In this document: one piece after another, positions 1 to 8,141 of the stretch
How positions within the stretch are numbered: position 1 is the first letter of the stretch
Layout: each line of letters begins with the position of its first letter
Assembly (NCBI GenBank): GCA_031268065.1
Contig: JAIRXX010000086.1
Location: 1-18,349, forward strand
Length of the DNA stretch: 18,349 nucleotides
Direction: 5' to 3'
Source: Propionibacteriaceae bacterium
GTDB taxonomy: Bacteria > Actinomycetota > Actinomycetes > Propionibacteriales > Propionibacteriaceae
Position numbers and translations under genes: made by a program
Notes under the pieces: generated by a model
Database searches by the model: none
What the model was told of the DNA's origin: nothing
What the model saw: the letters and a program-made list of their open reading frames with translations, nothing else

Positions 1-1033
1 CCGCCGGCCGCCGCTTGAGTCCCTGCTGGAACTGATCCAGAGCGACAGCGGCGATGATGACGAGGCCTTTGATCACACGTTGCCAAAATTCGGAAACGCC
101 GACAATGACTAACCCGTCGGACAGGAACCCGATCACGAACGCGCCGATCAAGGTGCCGCGCACAGAGCCTCGTCCTCCGGACAAGGCCGCGCCGCCGATG
201 ACCACCGCAGCGATGGCGTTCAACTCATAACTTTCACCAGTTTGGGGGGCAGCGGCGGAAATCTCTGATGCGATGATCAGCCCTACCACTGCGGAGGCGA
301 AGCCGCACAACACATAAACTCTCGCCTCGACTTTTTTGACCGGCACGCCGGACAGCTCCGCAGCCCTGGCATTGCCGCCGACCGCGTACAGCCACCGGCC
401 AAACGGGGTCCGCGCCAGCAGGACGTAAGCGATGATAGCGACTCCGACCATGATCCAGATCCCGGTGGGCAATCCGAGGAACTGTCCCAGGCCGATGTCG
501 CGAAAACCTTGATTGCCCAGTTCGGGGGAGCCGTTGAGGTGGGAGAAGGTCTTGCCATCGGAAATCAGCATCGCTGAGCCGCGGGCCACGTACATCATGC
601 CCAGCGTGGCGACGAATGGCGCCACTTTGAAACGGGTGACCAAGATGCCATTGCACCACCCCACCAAGGTTCCAATCCCCAATGAAATCGCGACCACCAC
701 CCAGAGCGCGGGGTACGCTGTCGTGTCCAGGAAGGAGATGTTGAACCCCTGCAGCAGGCCGCCTGCGACCACGCCGGACAGGCCGACGGTAGAGCCTACT
801 GACAGGTCGATGCCTCCGGTGAGGATGACCAGCAGCATCCCCAGGGCGATGACCGCGTTGATCGCCACATGCCGGGTCATCACGATGAGAGTCTCCACCG
901 TCAGATAATTGGGCGACAGCGAAGAGAAAAGGACGATGATCAGGACCAGCGCTATCAGCGACCGTCCCTCAATGAGGATGCCGCCCCAGTCCAGCTTGCG
1001 CCGACCATCCGCAGTCACATTGGTTAAGCTCAT
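1..1033 (-). CDS. RbsC-family sugar ABC transporter permease (C-terminus beyond window)
   Basis: Translating the minus strand from the ATG at 1033 gives an open frame of 344 codons with no stop down to base 2, so the 3' end lies outside the window. The protein begins MSLTNVTADG. It is very hydrophobic and carries hallmarks of the ribose-type (BPD_transp_2) permeases: LVILTGGIDLSVGS near residues 69-82, VATLGMMYVARG, and the cytoplasmic-loop segment AVGGNARAAELSGV. In such importers this subunit forms the membrane channel that works with the ATPase encoded just upstream. The start is supported by AGGAG five bases before the ATG, overlapping the ATPase stop codon, so the two genes are translationally close. 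A periplasmic-type binding protein would be expected in the operon and is not in view; it may follow this gene. The family is clear, but the substrate cannot be told from sequence. Confidence 0.93.
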   Translation of the reverse strand, partial: MSLTNVTADGRRKLDWGGILIEGRSLIALVLIIVLFSSLSPNYLTVETLIVMTRHVAINAVIALGMLLVILTGGIDLSVGSTVGLSGVVAGGLLQGFNISFLDTTAYPALWVVVAISLGIGTLVGWCNGILVTRFKVAPFVATLGMMYVARGSAMLISDGKTFSHLNGSPELGNQGFRDIGLGQFLGLPTGIWIMVGVAIIAYVLLARTPFGRWLYAVGGNARAAELSGVPVKKVEARVYVLCGFASAVVGLIIASEISAAAPQTGESYELNAIAAVVIGGAALSGGRGSVRGTLIGAFVIGFLSDGLVIVGVSEFWQRVIKGLVIIAAVALDQFQQGLKRRPA

Positions 1034-1041
1034 CTGAACTC

Positions 1042-2595
1042 CTATTCCCGGTCTTCCAAGACCGCTGTGTTTTCACCAGACGCAGCCATAACTTCGTCAC
1101 GGGTGGCAGACTTAGAGATGAATTCGCGCACGATGCGTCCGCGAGACATGACGATGATGCGATGCGAATACTGCAAAGCCTCGCTGATTTCGCTGGTCAC
1201 ATAGAGAACCCCGAGACCAGCCTCGGCCTGCTTGACCAGCAGGTTGAAGATTTCCGCCTTCGCCCCGACGTCTATGCCTCGGGTAGGCTCGTCGAGGATC
1301 AAAACTTGCGGATCGGTCAGCAGAATCTTGGAGATGACCACTTTCTGCTGGTTGCCGCCTGACAATGAGCCGATCAAATCTTTGGCGGAACCCATTTTGA
1401 TCAGGGTCTCCGCTTGCCCGCGCTCAATCCGCGCAGCCTCCGTCTTGAGCTGCAAAAAGCCGCGCTTGGTGAAAGCTTTGATTGAGGCGAGCACCATATT
1501 CCGCCCGATGGAAAGGGCTTGCACCAATCCGTCGCGCTGCCTATCTTCTGGAACCAAGCACAAGCCTTGCTCGACACGCTGCCGGATCGTCATCTTGGCG
1601 AGGTCTTGCCCGCGCAGCGCGATCCTCCCGCCAGCCAGCTCCATCCGTCCGGCTATCGTCTCCATCAATTCGGTGCGCCCGGCCCCCATCAGCCCATAGA
1701 TGCAGACCAATTCACCGGCATGGACTTCGAGCGACACGTCGTCAACGACATTCCGCCCGGCGGTGAGCGGATCGGGGACCACGACATGCTCCACGCTGAG
1801 CAGGGCTTCGCTGCCGGATGGCCCGTTCTCCAGCCGGGAGGTGTCGTCCACCGCACGGCCCACCATGCGCTCAATCACCCAGGCCATGTCGATGTCCTCG
1901 ACCGGGGCCTGGGCCACCATCTCGCCGTCGCGGAAGACCACGGCGTAGTCAGTGATGTGCAACGCCTCTTCCAGGTGGTGCGAGATGTAGACGATGGCAA
2001 CGCCGTCGTTGGTCAACTCGTCAATGACGCGGAAGAGCACTTCCACCTCGGGCGCGGAGAGCGCCGATGTCGGCTCGTCCATGATCAAGATGCGGGCCTT
2101 TGCCAGCAGCGCCCCGGCGATCTCCACGATCTGCTGCTGCCCCAAGCGCAGGTCAGCCACCATCGCTGAAGGCTCGATATCGCCCTCCAGGCGCTCCATC
2201 AGTTCGCGGACGACCCGCGCCTGCGCCTTGTAATCGATTCCGCCCACTTTGTCGCGCATTTCACGGCCAAGGAAGATATTGTCCCTGACCGTCATATTCG
2301 GGGCCAGGTTCAACTCTTGGTGGATGATCGCAATCCCGGCGTCCTCCGCCTCGTTCGTGGAGTTGAACCAGACCTCTTCGCCATTGAGCAGCAATTTGCC
2401 CGCAGAGCGGCGCTCGACCCCGGACATAATTTTCATCAACGTTGATTTGCCCGCGCCGTTCTCTCCGAAAAGCGTGGTGACTTTGCCCGCGCGGATATCG
2501 AAGTCCACGCCTTTGAGCGCCCGGATGCCGCCGTAATTCTTGGTGATCCCCCGTGCGGAAAGCACAATCTTGTCCTTGGTGGACGCCAATGTCAT
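1042..2595 (-). CDS. RbsA-family sugar ABC transporter ATP-binding protein (two nucleotide-binding domains)
   Basis: This 517-residue protein powers sugar import and has the duplicated ABC domain typical of ribose/galactose-type (CUT2) transporters. Domain 1 shows Walker A GENGAGKST (44-52), a variant signature LGQQQ (151-155) and Walker B ILIMDEPTSAL (169-179). Domain 2 has the degenerate Walker A GLMGAGRTE (301-309) usual for this family, the signature LSGGNQQ (411-417) and Walker B VLILDEPTRGID (431-442). Length is normal for RbsA/MglA/LsrA proteins. The start is backed by GGAAGG upstream. It begins three bases after the DUF2291 gene stops and ends eight bases before the permease starts, so the three are one operon. 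LsrA, RbsA and XylG cannot be separated by eye. Confidence 0.96.
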   Translation of the reverse strand: MTLASTKDKIVLSARGITKNYGGIRALKGVDFDIRAGKVTTLFGENGAGKSTLMKIMSGVERRSAGKLLLNGEEVWFNSTNEAEDAGIAIIHQELNLAPNMTVRDNIFLGREMRDKVGGIDYKAQARVVRELMERLEGDIEPSAMVADLRLGQQQIVEIAGALLAKARILIMDEPTSALSAPEVEVLFRVIDELTNDGVAIVYISHHLEEALHITDYAVVFRDGEMVAQAPVEDIDMAWVIERMVGRAVDDTSRLENGPSGSEALLSVEHVVVPDPLTAGRNVVDDVSLEVHAGELVCIYGLMGAGRTELMETIAGRMELAGGRIALRGQDLAKMTIRQRVEQGLCLVPEDRQRDGLVQALSIGRNMVLASIKAFTKRGFLQLKTEAARIERGQAETLIKMGSAKDLIGSLSGGNQQKVVISKILLTDPQVLILDEPTRGIDVGAKAEIFNLLVKQAEAGLGVLYVTSEISEALQYSHRIIVMSRGRIVREFISKSATRDEVMAASGENTAVLEDRE

Positions 2596-2598
2596 GGC

Positions 2599-3309
2599 TC
2601 AGCCTTCCACCGTGATCTGGACCGGGGTGACCAGCCATCTTGAGGTGGCCTGGTCGCCTTGGAAAGCGCCCACCACGCTGATGGTCTTCCCTTTCAACTC
2701 GGCTGCTTTGAAATCCTGCAGCAGATTTGCCCGCACCACGTCATTGAGCGCCTGGCCAGCGTGTTGGAATTCGGTCTGGTTCAGGAACATCCCGAAGCTG
2801 ATCGTCCCGGTAACATCGCGCAGGGCCGAGCCGATCACCGGCGGCCCCATTTGGACCAGCACTTTAAGATCGGCTGGGATGCCCGCTATCTGCACTTCCA
2901 TCCGCCCGTTCACAGTGTTGACATCCCCTGCCACGCCGGTGAAGCTGACTGGGAACGCCCAAGCTGACGAGCCGTCCCGACCGCCGAATGCCTCCCCGGC
3001 TGCGTCCAAATCTTCCTTGATCGCCGCATATAGCTCGGCGGCGGGTTGGGCCTTCTCCAGAATGCCCGGGAGAACCACCGGCTCGAAGTTTGCGGCGGCA
3101 AATTCTTCGGCGCTGAATTGCTTGCCGGTGTATTGCTCCAGGTTTTCATTGGCGATGAATTTCGTATTAAGGAACATCGCCGCCAACACAGCCGCCACTG
3201 CCACGACAGCTACGGCAGGCTTGAGCCAACGCCTGGCGCTCGTCTTGGCTGGTCCGGCAGCCTGGGCGGCATTCGCCCGCTCGGCGGCGGCAGTCTTCTG
3301 ATCGGGCAT
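2599..3309 (-). CDS. DUF2291-family membrane-anchored protein of the sugar ABC operon
   Basis: This 236-residue protein has an Ala-rich cytoplasmic head, one hydrophobic segment (about residues 30-47, preceded by RRWLK) and an exported soluble domain. There is no cysteine after the hydrophobic segment, so it should be a signal-anchored membrane protein rather than a lipoprotein. The exported part resembles the DUF2291 family, which is known to sit beside RbsA/RbsC-type transporter genes but has no established biochemical role. AAGGAAG lies just before the ATG. It is translationally coupled to the ATPase downstream and 175 bases after the polyol-type dehydrogenase. A role as an accessory subunit or stabiliser of the importer is inference from position only. 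Confidence 0.82.
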   Translation of the reverse strand: MPDQKTAAAERANAAQAAGPAKTSARRWLKPAVAVVAVAAVLAAMFLNTKFIANENLEQYTGKQFSAEEFAAANFEPVVLPGILEKAQPAAELYAAIKEDLDAAGEAFGGRDGSSAWAFPVSFTGVAGDVNTVNGRMEVQIAGIPADLKVLVQMGPPVIGSALRDVTGTISFGMFLNQTEFQHAGQALNDVVRANLLQDFKAAELKGKTISVVGAFQGDQATSRWLVTPVQITVEG

Positions 3310-3484
3310 ACTCTTCCTTTGCTAAGTTCGTTTGCGGGCGGCACGGTGATGGGCAGTCTTGTCTCGCGGCCCACCGGGGTCTTGCGGAAGTGTTCCGCTG
3401 GGGCACCGCCAACCCAAGCGGCTAACCGAATGGCCGACCGGTTGAATCGCGGGCGCGGCGGCGCTTAGGCTTTGCGGGAATCTC

Positions 3485-4507
3485 TTAGGAGTTGAACACC
3501 CGTGATTCGGTGTCGTTGGGGCGTATCTGCAGCTTGCGGCCTTTGCCCGTGCGGAACATGTCGAGGGCGAGTGCGTAATCGTCCAGGGTGAAGGAGTGGG
3601 AGATCATCGGATCAGGGTTGATCGCCCCGGCCTCGTACATTTCAACGGCGCGGCCAAAGGAGTTGAGCACGGCCATCGTGCCGGTGACCGTAATCTCGTC
3701 GCGGTAGACCCGGAACGGCGAATAGTTGGCGAATTCCTCGGCGGGGGCGACGCCGAAGTTTTGGAAGGTGCCGCCAGCCTTGACCCGGCCCAGGCCGTCT
3801 TCAATCGCCTTGATATTGCCGGTGCAGTCGATGACCACATCCCACTTTTCGCGGGAGGCGTCGTTTGCGCTGGTGTGATAATTCGCAATGCCCAGTTCGG
3901 CGGCGGTCTTCAACCGTTCTGGATTGGTGTCTACGACGGTCACCGAGGCGGCTCCGGCCCGTGGCGCCAACTGGGCCATCATCAAGCCCATCGTCCCCGA
4001 CCCGTAGACCAGGTAATGCTCGCCCATCCGGCGCGGCAGCAGGTCGTAGCCGCGAATCGCGCAGGCCAGCGGCTCGATCAGCGCCGCTTTGCAGAGGTCG
4101 GTCTCCGGGCGCAGCCGGTAGCAATTGGCCAGCGGGGCGACGAAGTATTCCTGGCAGGCGCCGTCTGAAGCCACCACGCCGAGTCCGTTCCACTCCCGGC
4201 AGAGGTTGCTGCGCCCGTTCAGGCAGAATTCACACTCGCCGCAGGTGGTGGCCGGATTCACCGCCACATGGTCTCCCGGCTTGAGCGTCTTGACCTCCGA
4301 ACCCACTTCGATGACTTCGCCGGTGGCTTCGTGTCCGGGCACGAGCGGATAAACGGTGCCCTCAAATTCACCGTCGAAGACGTGAATGTCAGTGCCGCAC
4401 ATGCCAACGGCTGCCGGTTTGATGAGCACGCCCTTCGGCCCCACCTCAGGTTCGGGACGATCTATCAGGGCCAAGCTGCCCTGCTTCTCGAAAATAACAG
4501 CACGCAT
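3485..4507 (-). CDS. Zinc-dependent sugar-alcohol/threonine-type dehydrogenase (MDR family)
   Basis: A 340-residue medium-chain dehydrogenase that probably oxidises a secondary hydroxyl of a polyol or sugar acid with NAD(P)+. Catalytic zinc ligands appear as Cys37 (GMCGTD), His59-Glu60 (PGHEATG) and Glu145 (LIEPLACA), the sorbitol/threonine-dehydrogenase pattern. Structural-zinc cysteines are Cys89, Cys92, Cys95 and Cys103. A Rossmann nucleotide-binding motif, YGSGTMG, follows near 167. Length is typical. AAGGAG precedes the ATG by about ten bases. It is the first gene after a recognisable promoter and lies ahead of the DUF2291-ATPase-permease operon, so it most likely acts on the imported compound. 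D-arabinitol, sorbitol and L-threonine dehydrogenases are all possible; the exact substrate is not readable. Confidence 0.9.
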   Translation of the reverse strand: MRAVIFEKQGSLALIDRPEPEVGPKGVLIKPAAVGMCGTDIHVFDGEFEGTVYPLVPGHEATGEVIEVGSEVKTLKPGDHVAVNPATTCGECEFCLNGRSNLCREWNGLGVVASDGACQEYFVAPLANCYRLRPETDLCKAALIEPLACAIRGYDLLPRRMGEHYLVYGSGTMGLMMAQLAPRAGAASVTVVDTNPERLKTAAELGIANYHTSANDASREKWDVVIDCTGNIKAIEDGLGRVKAGGTFQNFGVAPAEEFANYSPFRVYRDEITVTGTMAVLNSFGRAVEMYEAGAINPDPMISHSFTLDDYALALDMFRTGKGRKLQIRPNDTESRVFNS

Positions 4508-4713
4508 TGGGTATCAACTCCTTAACATTACGTTTTTATCACACTCGAACGGCCCTTGAGGACACATCGTCTGCTGACGAAACACCCTGTGACAAGGCAA
4601 GAAGCAGAAAGTTTCGCGCTCTGCGCTGAAAGGCGAGCTTCCACCACCGCTACTTTTCGCTCTAAGTTACCAGGTTTCTCTATCAGTTCTTCTGTGAACT
4701 TCTCCGCTATCCG

Positions 4714-4731
4714 TGTTAACTAACAGTAACC
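4714..4731. promoter_or_regulatory. Operator-like 18-bp repeat, promoter-proximal copy
   Basis: TGTTAACTAACAGTAACC on the plus strand. Its inverse complement, with 15 of 18 positions identical, lies at 4783-4800. It covers the -10 hexamer of the predicted promoter. It contains GTTA/TAAC half-sites, as expected for a dimeric repressor. The DeoR-family regulator at 14193-15014 is a candidate binder, by inference only. Confidence 0.5.
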
Positions 4732-4751
4732 ATGCAGGCCAACCCCGTCAA
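4723..4751 (-). promoter_or_regulatory. Sigma70-type promoter for the dehydrogenase/DUF2291/ABC operon
   Basis: On the minus strand TTGACG (4751-4746) and TACTGT (4728-4723) are separated by exactly 17 bases, a good match to housekeeping promoters. The -10 box lies within the proximal copy of an 18-bp inverted repeat, so a protein bound there would block RNA polymerase. Transcription would start near 4715, about 205 bases before the dehydrogenase start codon. Confidence 0.6.
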
Positions 4752-4782
4752 GTCTCGTCGCCAACTTTCCGTGCCCACCCAA

Positions 4783-4800
4783 GGTAACAGTTAGATAACA
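4783..4800. promoter_or_regulatory. Operator-like 18-bp repeat, distal copy
   Basis: GGTAACAGTTAGATAACA on the plus strand is the inverted partner of the copy at 4714-4731, with centres 69 bases apart. It lies upstream of the -35 box. A second site here would fit cooperative binding or a small repression loop, or an activator site. Confidence 0.45.
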
Positions 4801-4917
4801 ACTCAACCATGAGGCAATTCACACGGATGACGATAGAATTAGGGCCAGCCGCGCAGCAAGTCAGGACTTCGGAGCTCATCAAAGCCGACACAACACCACT
4901 ATGCCGACTCGATGTCC

Positions 4918-7338
4918 TCACACAGTAACCTGCGTTTCCCGATGGTACAGACGCCTAGCTGCAGAGCTGACGCCCAGATACCCAGCGGCAATGAGGCAGC
5001 AGGCGAAGACTGCCAACATCCACCAAGGGACGCCGACGACATCGAAAGCACTCGGGTACAACACTGACAACTCCGCTGTCACGCCGACAGCTCCGACGAT
5101 TGCAAGCGTGAGCGCCGGGGCGAGGACTGCCACAGCCAAGGTTTTCAGGCTCTGCCGAATCCATTTAGCTGGAACGCCGATGCTGCTCAGATTTGCCGCG
5201 AGCGGACGCAGGATACGGGCTTCCTTACCTAGCGCCGAGGCTAGCAGCGGAGTCATGAGCAGTCCGAACCCAGCCAGCGACACAACGATCCAAGCGGGAA
5301 ACATGAACCCTGCCGGTGGGCGGAATCCCAGCACTTGAAATGCCCCCATTCCGCTGTCTGTGGCCCAGGCCCTTACGGCGGCGTCCTGATCGGCGTTTAG
5401 GCCGCGATACAAGTTCCACGTTCGCAGCACGTCTGCGCTCTTAATCGGTTCGTGCAGAGCGCTTCGCACAGCGAACCCCGCTCCCGTGTCAAACCGGCTA
5501 GCAGGCGCCGGCTTGATCGTCTCAATGCGCATTGACGCCAAATCGCCACCGACGTCCACGCTCGCCTCAGACCGCCCGACTCCAGTTCCGATCACCACCA
5601 ACCCGCCTTGCCGCAATGTGTCTTCAGCGGAGCCAAGGTCACCGAGAACTGCTTTCGCGTCAGCGAGCGACTCGAACGCACTTATGACTCCCCAGTCTTC
5701 TACCACCGCGTCCAGTTCCGTTAACGCAACGGGATTGGAGATGCCGAGGTCAGTCTCGAACCGCGCCAATACGTCGTTTGGCAGTTTGTTTCCCTCCGGG
5801 TCGAGCGTTTCGATAAGTGCGCTTCCGGCAGGAACTTTGGATGCGGTGAGCGCAAGCTGCCCGGCGACGCTGGAGGATGCCAGCATAAACAGCGAGACCA
5901 CCAATCCGACTAGGCAGGTCACCACAGCAGTGAGCTTTCCCCAGCGAGCCTGGTTCTCGACGAGTATGCGACCGCCCAGAGTCATTCCTGAGATCGGGCG
6001 CTTGTACACGCGCCTACCTGTTTCGGCCAGCACTGGTATCGCCAGAGCGGACATGGCTGCTGACATGATTACCGTTGCCGCCACCATCCAGGACAACCGC
6101 CCAGCTGAGGCCAGCGCCACCCAACCGGCGATCCCAATCATCGCGACCGACGCCACAGCTAAGATCAGCAATAGTCGGGGGTTGAGCGGGGTGGGAATTT
6201 GATCCCGTTGCCGAAGTTGCTTTCCGCTGACCACGGCAGAGCCAAGGAAACCAATCGCCGCCCCAAGTCCGCTCATGCCTGCCAGGAGGGCCGCGTCTGG
6301 CCAACGAATCAACCAAGGCGATAAGGGCACACCGCCATTGAGCGCTGAAAGTGCGGGCCTTAAAGCCAGCCCGACCAGTGATCCAGCTAAACCGCCTATC
6401 AGACCAGCTACTGCTGACCAGAGCCAGGCAGTGGTCAGCATCGCTTTACGCATCGGGCGTTCCGGCACGCCAGAACGGGAAAGCGCCCTGGCGACTTCGC
6501 CTCCCCAGCGCCCCAACAGCCCGGCTAAGACCAACGCGAGCGCGAAGGGAACGACCACGAACGGCAGCCGTTCGCCGAGGAACTTCTGCGAGTTTATTCG
6601 GTCGGGACGCCCAAAATCGTCTTCCACCTGAGTGGTGACCGGTGGAAAGTCGCTCCTGGCTGGTAGCACGTTGAGCGTAGCCATCACAGCGGCGCGGTCC
6701 CCCGCGAAGTACCAACTCGGCATCAGCCCGACTCCCGCAGCCGAGCGCTCGTCTGCTGACATTCTCCACGCTACCCAAGTGCCTGGAGCGCATATCAGCG
6801 CAGATTCGCCAGGAAAGTAGGTAAGCACGACATGCCCTGTAATGCTCAGGCTCCATTCACCGATTGGTGGATGAGCGTTGTCGGCTACCTCCCCGGCTGC
6901 AACGCATTCTGCGGGACGAGCGGGCCAGCGCCCATCGATCAGCTCAGTGTTGCCGACCAGAGCAGCAGAGGGCATGTCCAATTCACGATATGCGACCCCG
7001 ACAAACGCGCCGGTCTGGTCAGAAACCGAAACTTGACCATCCCAGACCGAGATGAGTTGCGCTCCTGAACGTATTTCCCCCACCCAACCCGGTTGCTCCA
7101 GCGGAATGCCAGGCGGGGAACTGGGAATGTCGTAAGCAGCCAGCATGGCGCGGGTCTGTCCCAGCCAGGATGCCAACTCTTGTTGTGGACTCAGCTTCAA
7201 CGCCTCGATTCCCGACATTGTTGCGGAAACGAGCATCGCCGCCGCGCCCACCGTTGCCAACAATGCCCGGAATGGGCGAGATTGGGCAAGCAATGCGCCT
7301 ATACGCAAGACCCACCGATCCTTCGTCGCGGCACTCAC
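4918..7338 (-). CDS. FtsX/MacB-type ABC transporter permease, 806 aa
   Basis: A large membrane protein with the layout of fused FtsX-type permeases. It has an N-terminal membrane helix (about 27-48), a long extracytoplasmic domain (about 50-255), a central group of helices (about 257-277, 300-327, 346-370, 388-410, 417-437, 470-493), a second extracytoplasmic domain (about 495-680) and a final group of three helices to about 795. FtsX/MacB/LolC-type systems do not import solutes; they move or release peptides, lipids or lipoproteins by mechanotransmission, or act in resistance and sensing. The GTG start overlaps the ATPase stop as GTGA, so translation is coupled. The extracytoplasmic domains are not ones I can name. 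Its position downstream of a secreted-protein gene and an ECF sigma factor suggests they work together. Confidence 0.88.
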   Translation of the reverse strand: MSAATKDRWVLRIGALLAQSRPFRALLATVGAAAMLVSATMSGIEALKLSPQQELASWLGQTRAMLAAYDIPSSPPGIPLEQPGWVGEIRSGAQLISVWDGQVSVSDQTGAFVGVAYRELDMPSAALVGNTELIDGRWPARPAECVAAGEVADNAHPPIGEWSLSITGHVVLTYFPGESALICAPGTWVAWRMSADERSAAGVGLMPSWYFAGDRAAVMATLNVLPARSDFPPVTTQVEDDFGRPDRINSQKFLGERLPFVVVPFALALVLAGLLGRWGGEVARALSRSGVPERPMRKAMLTTAWLWSAVAGLIGGLAGSLVGLALRPALSALNGGVPLSPWLIRWPDAALLAGMSGLGAAIGFLGSAVVSGKQLRQRDQIPTPLNPRLLLILAVASVAMIGIAGWVALASAGRLSWMVAATVIMSAAMSALAIPVLAETGRRVYKRPISGMTLGGRILVENQARWGKLTAVVTCLVGLVVSLFMLASSSVAGQLALTASKVPAGSALIETLDPEGNKLPNDVLARFETDLGISNPVALTELDAVVEDWGVISAFESLADAKAVLGDLGSAEDTLRQGGLVVIGTGVGRSEASVDVGGDLASMRIETIKPAPASRFDTGAGFAVRSALHEPIKSADVLRTWNLYRGLNADQDAAVRAWATDSGMGAFQVLGFRPPAGFMFPAWIVVSLAGFGLLMTPLLASALGKEARILRPLAANLSSIGVPAKWIRQSLKTLAVAVLAPALTLAIVGAVGVTAELSVLYPSAFDVVGVPWWMLAVFACCLIAAGYLGVSSAARRLYHRETQVTV

Positions 7339-8048
7339 TTCACAACCCCGTCGATCACCGTGAGGACGCGATCCGCGTATCTTTCTGCCTCCAAGTCATG
7401 GGTGGCGACAAGCACACCCACTCCTTTGTCATGAGACAACTGTCGCAACAATCCAAACAGCATCCTGGAGTTCTCCTGATCCAGTGCCCCGGTCGGCTCA
7501 TCACACAAGATGAGCTTGCGATCACCTGCCAGCGCACGGGCGATCCCAACTCGCTGGCGCTGCCCTCCAGACATGTCAACTGGCAGCCGGTCGGCAAGGT
7601 CACCGACTCCCAGGAGACTAAGCAACTCCTTTGCCCGTGTCTTAGCGTTGGCAGTTCCTTGGCAACGCAGAATCAGTTCCACGTTCTCCACTGCGCTGAA
7701 TTGACCCACTAAATTGTTGTCCTGAAAAACCATGCCCACCGAGTCCAGCCGCAGCCGAGCACGCTCGTCACCAGACAGAGCCGCCACATCCGCTCCAACA
7801 ACCCGCAAGGAACCCGCGTAGGGGACATCCAATCCGGCGATAACGTTCAGTAAACTGCTCTTCCCCGAGCCGCTGGCACCGAACAGGACCACAGTCTCGC
7901 CAGCACGAATTTCGATATCAACGCCGCGCAATGCCCGCACAGCTCCCGCCCGAAGAGGGTACGACAATTTGACGCCCTGCCCGGCAACCAGCACCTCAGT
8001 CACTTCAGCATGCCCTCCCCAACTGGAAGGACGACACATGATTGTCAT
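7335..8048 (-). CDS. LolD/MacB-type ABC transporter ATP-binding protein
   Basis: A 237-residue single-domain ATPase that energises the FtsX-type permease encoded next. Motifs: Walker A GASGSGKSS (57-65), Q-loop in VFQDNN (107-112), signature MSGGQRQRV (159-167), Walker B LILCDEPTGALD (179-190) and an ATHDLE switch region near the end. These are diagnostic for the MacB/LolD/FtsE group. Two in-frame starts both have strong ribosome sites: ATG at 8048 with GGAAGGA seven bases upstream, and GTG at 8003 with GGGGAGGG nine bases upstream. The GTG start would give the usual family N-terminus (VTEVLVAGQG), so the first 15 residues may be optional. A structured leader lies just upstream. Confidence 0.93.
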   Translation of the reverse strand: MTIMCRPSSWGGHAEVTEVLVAGQGVKLSYPLRAGAVRALRGVDIEIRAGETVVLFGASGSGKSSLLNVIAGLDVPYAGSLRVVGADVAALSGDERARLRLDSVGMVFQDNNLVGQFSAVENVELILRCQGTANAKTRAKELLSLLGVGDLADRLPVDMSGGQRQRVGIARALAGDRKLILCDEPTGALDQENSRMLFGLLRQLSHDKGVGVLVATHDLEAERYADRVLTVIDGVVK

Positions 8049-8065
8049 CCCATTTTCCTTCCCGA

Positions 8066-8082
8066 TTGAGGTAAGTCCTCAA
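8066..8082 (-). promoter_or_regulatory. Leader hairpin 2 immediately before the ATPase ribosome site
   Basis: TTGAGG-TAAGT-CCTCAA is a perfect six-base stem with a five-base loop. It ends three bases before the GGAAGGA ribosome site (8062-8056) of the 8048 start. In the minus-strand RNA its 5' arm can also pair with the 3' arm of the larger hairpin at 8086-8118, so the two structures exclude each other. Confidence 0.5.
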
Positions 8083-8085
8083 CCT

Positions 8086-8118
8086 GTTTTGAGGCTGACG
8101 GTGTGTCAGTCTCAAAAC
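8086..8118 (-). terminator. Strong 14-bp stem-loop upstream of the ABC ATPase (terminator or leader structure)
   Basis: GTTTTGAGGCTGAC (8086-8099) and GTCAGTCTCAAAAC (8105-8118) pair at 13 of 14 positions, the exception being a possible G-U or A-C pair depending on strand, around a five-base loop. Minus-strand RNA has no U-tract after it; plus-strand RNA continues GUUUAUU. It may end transcripts from the secreted-protein gene or be the first stem of a regulated leader for the ABC genes. Confidence 0.5.
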
Positions 8119-8141
8119 GTTTATTGCTGCAGGACAGAAAA

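Larger units (their letters stand above)
4508..4917. other. 410-bp intergenic region with the promoter of the dehydrogenase/transporter operon
   Basis: No convincing gene is present. The region holds a minus-strand promoter and a pair of inverted 18-bp repeats (listed separately), followed by a leader of roughly 200 bases before the dehydrogenase ATG. The leader can form only small hairpins, for example TCGTC-AGCA-GACGA. It also contains a possible second -10 box in TGTGATAAAA near 4533-4542. The base composition looks more A+T-rich than the flanking genes. I see no riboswitch class or terminator that I recognise. Confidence 0.6.

Noticed and set aside
1519..2169. Long plus-strand open frame opposite the sugar ATPase gene
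   Set aside because: Antisense shadow; the minus strand encodes a full double ABC ATPase with all motifs.
2540..3301. Long plus-strand open frame opposite the DUF2291 gene
   Set aside because: Antisense shadow of a gene with clear family features, good ribosome site and operon coupling.
4714..4800. Inverted 18-bp repeats as ends of a small mobile element
   Set aside because: Only 51 bases lie between them, with no target duplication visible, and they overlap a good promoter; operator sites explain them better.
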